Below, one piece after another: positions 62,101 through 64,000 of a DNA stretch of 64,000 bases. This stretch comes from Sequoia sempervirens (Eukaryota > Streptophyta > Pinopsida > Cupressales > Cupressaceae): positions 152,095,307-152,159,306 of the forward strand of contig VDFB02047230.1 of the NCBI GenBank assembly GCA_007258455.2, written 5' to 3'. The notes under the pieces were generated by a model that was not told the DNA's origin, searched no databases, and saw nothing but the letters and a program-made list of their open reading frames with translations. The position numbers were made by a program, and so were the translations under genes. How positions within the stretch are numbered: position 1 is the stretch's first letter; every line of letters begins with the position of its first letter.

Positions 62101-62215
62101 CAATTGAACCCCTCTTTATAGGCTTACATAACTAGTATCCGCACCCTGACAAGAGCTACACCCTATGCTTTAGTATATGGATCAGAGGAAATTTTACCTA
62201 TTGAGGTAGAGCTAC
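59179..62215 (+). pseudogene. Dead Ty3/gypsy pol (RT, RNase H, second RNase H, integrase)
   Basis: Order: RT with RICTDFSDLNRA (about 59672) and an active site reading YVDE at 59974-59985, where YVDD is expected; a stop-ridden RNase H (60360-60830); a second RNase H at 60846-61226 (FDGSYMQHGLGA; NNTTEYEALIIGI; VYGDSQLIINQV), which marks the Tat-type lineage; integrase zinc finger with HEG near 61530 and CQKC at about 61650; integrase core GLDLVGKI (61733), ITNNG (61915) and GNGQAKASN (62014). In the core, the second catalytic Asp is Asn and the Glu is Lys. The frame stops at PIEVEL at 62215, where another element's LTR begins. No gag or 5' LTR was seen upstream; a LINE remnant lies there instead. 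Confidence 0.85.
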
Positions 62216-63445
62216 TGATGAGCCTAGTTTTTGGTCCAATTTTGGGTAGAATCTATAGTTTATTTGATGGTAGTCGTCATGCAGTTTGATGTTAAATGTT
62301 GATATTTTGATAATGTTTCCCTCAAACCATAGACACTGGCCTTAGTCCTATCTTGGCAAGTTTTAATGACATTGGCATATCATGTGGATTATCTATATTG
62401 ATTTTGCATGTGGTTAATGAATTTTCCTTAAGGTGGTTATAGATATGTAGTTATTATGCATACTGACATTGCCATGCAGATTTAATTTTGGGATGCTAAG
62501 TTGAGGAAGACACTGCTAGCAGGGCATTCACCATAACGTCTAAGAAAGGAATCACTCAAGGTCAAAGGAGGTTGATGGAAAAATTTTACTCATGCAAACT
62601 AAATGTAATCACCTTGTAGTGGAATTTAATGATTGAGTAGATGTGGATGCTACTACTGTGCTAAATCCGCATTTGGACCTGCATGTTTGACCAAATTTCA
62701 TGCACACGTAACCGCCACCACTCCACTTTCTTTGTTTTCCCTAAATGACATCCTCCCAGTTGTGGAGTTGACTACCTTGTCTAGTCAATAGTATAAATAA
62801 AGATCAGATGATCCTTCTGTAGGGGTTGCACAATTTGATATTGTAATTGCACTCTCAAGTTTTTCAGTAATACAAATTAATTAATCTTTCGTACTCATGA
62901 CTTACAGTGAATAAAATAAAGTTCTGAGTTTGAGCATCTGAGTCCTTATTAGTTTTAGAGGATACTTATCTAAGGGGACCCACCTGGTGAGTAATATGTC
63001 CTCTTAGTTTAGTATTAGTTTAGTATTTCTTGTTGTTTAGTAATTAGTTAGAAGTCTGGCACCGACAGTTCCTACAACCACTAGAATTCCATTATGTGAT
63101 TGTTCCTGCAGGCAAAGTAGATAGAGTAGTGCCTTGTTTATTGCTCATATCTTCATTTTTCTATGCATTTTAGTTTGATGTAGTTGTTGATTGATGATTG
63201 GAATTTATGGTATTCCCTTCTAAGAAATTTACTTTAAGTATTGTGAGTTCTTTAATTTTAGAATGAAAATGGCTAATTTGGGTTCCTAGTGCACATACTG
63301 TGTTGACCCATTTCAAGTTCACATCCTTGGGTTGACAAGTTAAATGCACCTTCATGATGATTGAAATAGTTATTCAGGTTAGATGTCCAATCTCCTAGTC
63401 ATGGCTATAAAGGTTTAGTTATTAAATCATTGTAGGAGGCCAACA
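62216..63445 (+). repeat. Putative LTR of a second gypsy element, about 1.23 kb
   Basis: The right end is fixed by a primer site three bases further on; the last bases are CAACA. The left end is set at TGATGAGCC, where the integrase frame of the older element breaks off. Inside are a TATA box (TATAAATA at 62792-62799), a likely transcript start region after it, and AATAAAATAAAG near 62913, in the order promoter then polyadenylation expected of an LTR. The second LTR lies outside the window, so the left edge is uncertain. Confidence 0.6.
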
Positions 63446-63448
63446 TTT

Positions 63449-63466
63449 TTGGCGCCGTTGCTGGGG
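63449..63466 (+). other. Gypsy primer-binding site
   Basis: TTGGCGCCGTTGCTGGGG follows the LTR end after a 3-base spacer. This is a well-known form of plant gypsy (Tat/Athila group) primer site, with one or two changes from the usual version. Confidence 0.8.
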
Positions 63467-63624
63467 ATGGTGTCAAACTAGGAAGTTCTTTGGAGTCATT
63501 GGCATTTTTTCTTGCTATAGTGTTTCTGGAAGTTGTTCTTAGTATATCCCCATTTAGGAAGTAATGACCCCCCTTATTCTAGACCAATTCTTTGTGTGAG
63601 TTGGTTGATAGTGAGTGATACCGC

Positions 63625-64000
63625 ATGCATAGAGGAAGGAGAAGGGATACTTATGGTAGATTTCTTCCTAAAAATCCTAATCCATTTCAGCTAGTTGAAT
63701 ATAAAAACCTAGCAAGAGAAGAAGAAGAAGATCCACACCCCTTTGCTGATGCATTTCTTGATCTAACTAGGTCTGAAGTCTCCTTTGAAGACCAAAATCA
63801 GCTTGAGAATCCCTTTGCTTTGGAACTACATCAAGCATGAATGGGCGATGCAAATAGGAACATACCTAAGTAGCCATATTTTCCTTTTCCCATTTCCCAT
63901 CAGAATGAAGTTGACAACATCAAGAACATCCGTGCTTCAACACTCCCCAAGTTTTATGGACTTTTCACATAAGATCCTAATACCTTTTTTTTGAGTTTGA
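63625..64000 (+). pseudogene. Gypsy gag N-terminus, broken, runs off the window
   Basis: The frame from 63625 (MHRGRRRDTYGRF) runs to a TGA at 63838. A second frame near 63915-63999 reads IRASTLPKFYGLF, then a stop, DPNTFF, which fits the conserved LPxFxGLxxEDPxxFL opening of plant gypsy gag with a nonsense codon where Glu is usual. It sits about 160 bp downstream of the primer site, the expected place. The remainder lies beyond the window. Confidence 0.6.

Overview
The window is a stretch of plant nuclear DNA, AT-rich and dominated by transposable elements. It holds one recognisable host gene, a TIR-NBS-LRR (TNL) immune receptor spread over about 16 kb. The TNL exon layout, a very long TE-filled intron, the decayed LINE, gypsy and copia remnants, and the style of the NBS-LRR linker suggest a conifer or other gymnosperm. 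That is an inference; no marker in the window fixes the species. I saw no tRNA, rRNA or CRISPR.

Layout. 1-2640: AT-rich DNA with nothing convincing. 2680-3570: a tandemly duplicated upstream region leading to a TATA-like site. 3723-19690: the TNL gene in five exons. Exon 1 (TIR) carries a frameshift and is separated by an intron of about 11 kb from exon 2 (NBS), exon 3 (linker), exon 4 (LRR, with twelve exact-length 72-bp units) and exon 5 (post-LRR domain). Intron phases agree at all four junctions. Intron 1 holds a GA-rich tract, a gypsy gag scrap, a decayed L1-type LINE and a second LINE-like 3' end. 19.7-32.8 kb: intergenic DNA with a 19-bp degenerate minisatellite, a decayed long reverse-strand ORF of unknown family, LINE-like 3' tails and a gypsy pol tail.

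32840-52544 is the most interesting part: a complete, reverse-oriented LTR retrotransposon of about 19.7 kb with 6.37-kb LTRs, a perfect 5-bp target duplication (ATCTC) and a gypsy-like primer-binding site. Its internal region is only about 3 kb once a nested element is removed. It resembles a large retrotransposon derivative (LARD): no RT or integrase is visible. Its LTRs contain reverse-strand fragments that read as pieces of two host genes, a nucleoredoxin-like thioredoxin fold (WCPPC) and an EDR1-type N-terminal domain of a Raf-like kinase, plus a cluster of short palindromes. Inside it sits a 3.95-kb copia element (39790-43740) with 329-bp LTRs, target duplication ATAAT, an initiator-Met-tRNA primer site and only gag-protease coding, broken by stops.

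52.5-56.7 kb is featureless. 56.7-58.9 kb is a decayed L1 LINE. 59.2-62.2 kb is a dead Ty3/gypsy pol of the lineage with a second RNase H. It is cut at about 62216 by the LTR of another gypsy element, whose primer site and broken gag run to the window edge.

The TNL would act as an intracellular immune sensor if it is functional; the TIR frameshift puts that in doubt. Everything else appears to be mobile DNA, much of it inactivated by stops, frameshifts or lost catalytic residues.
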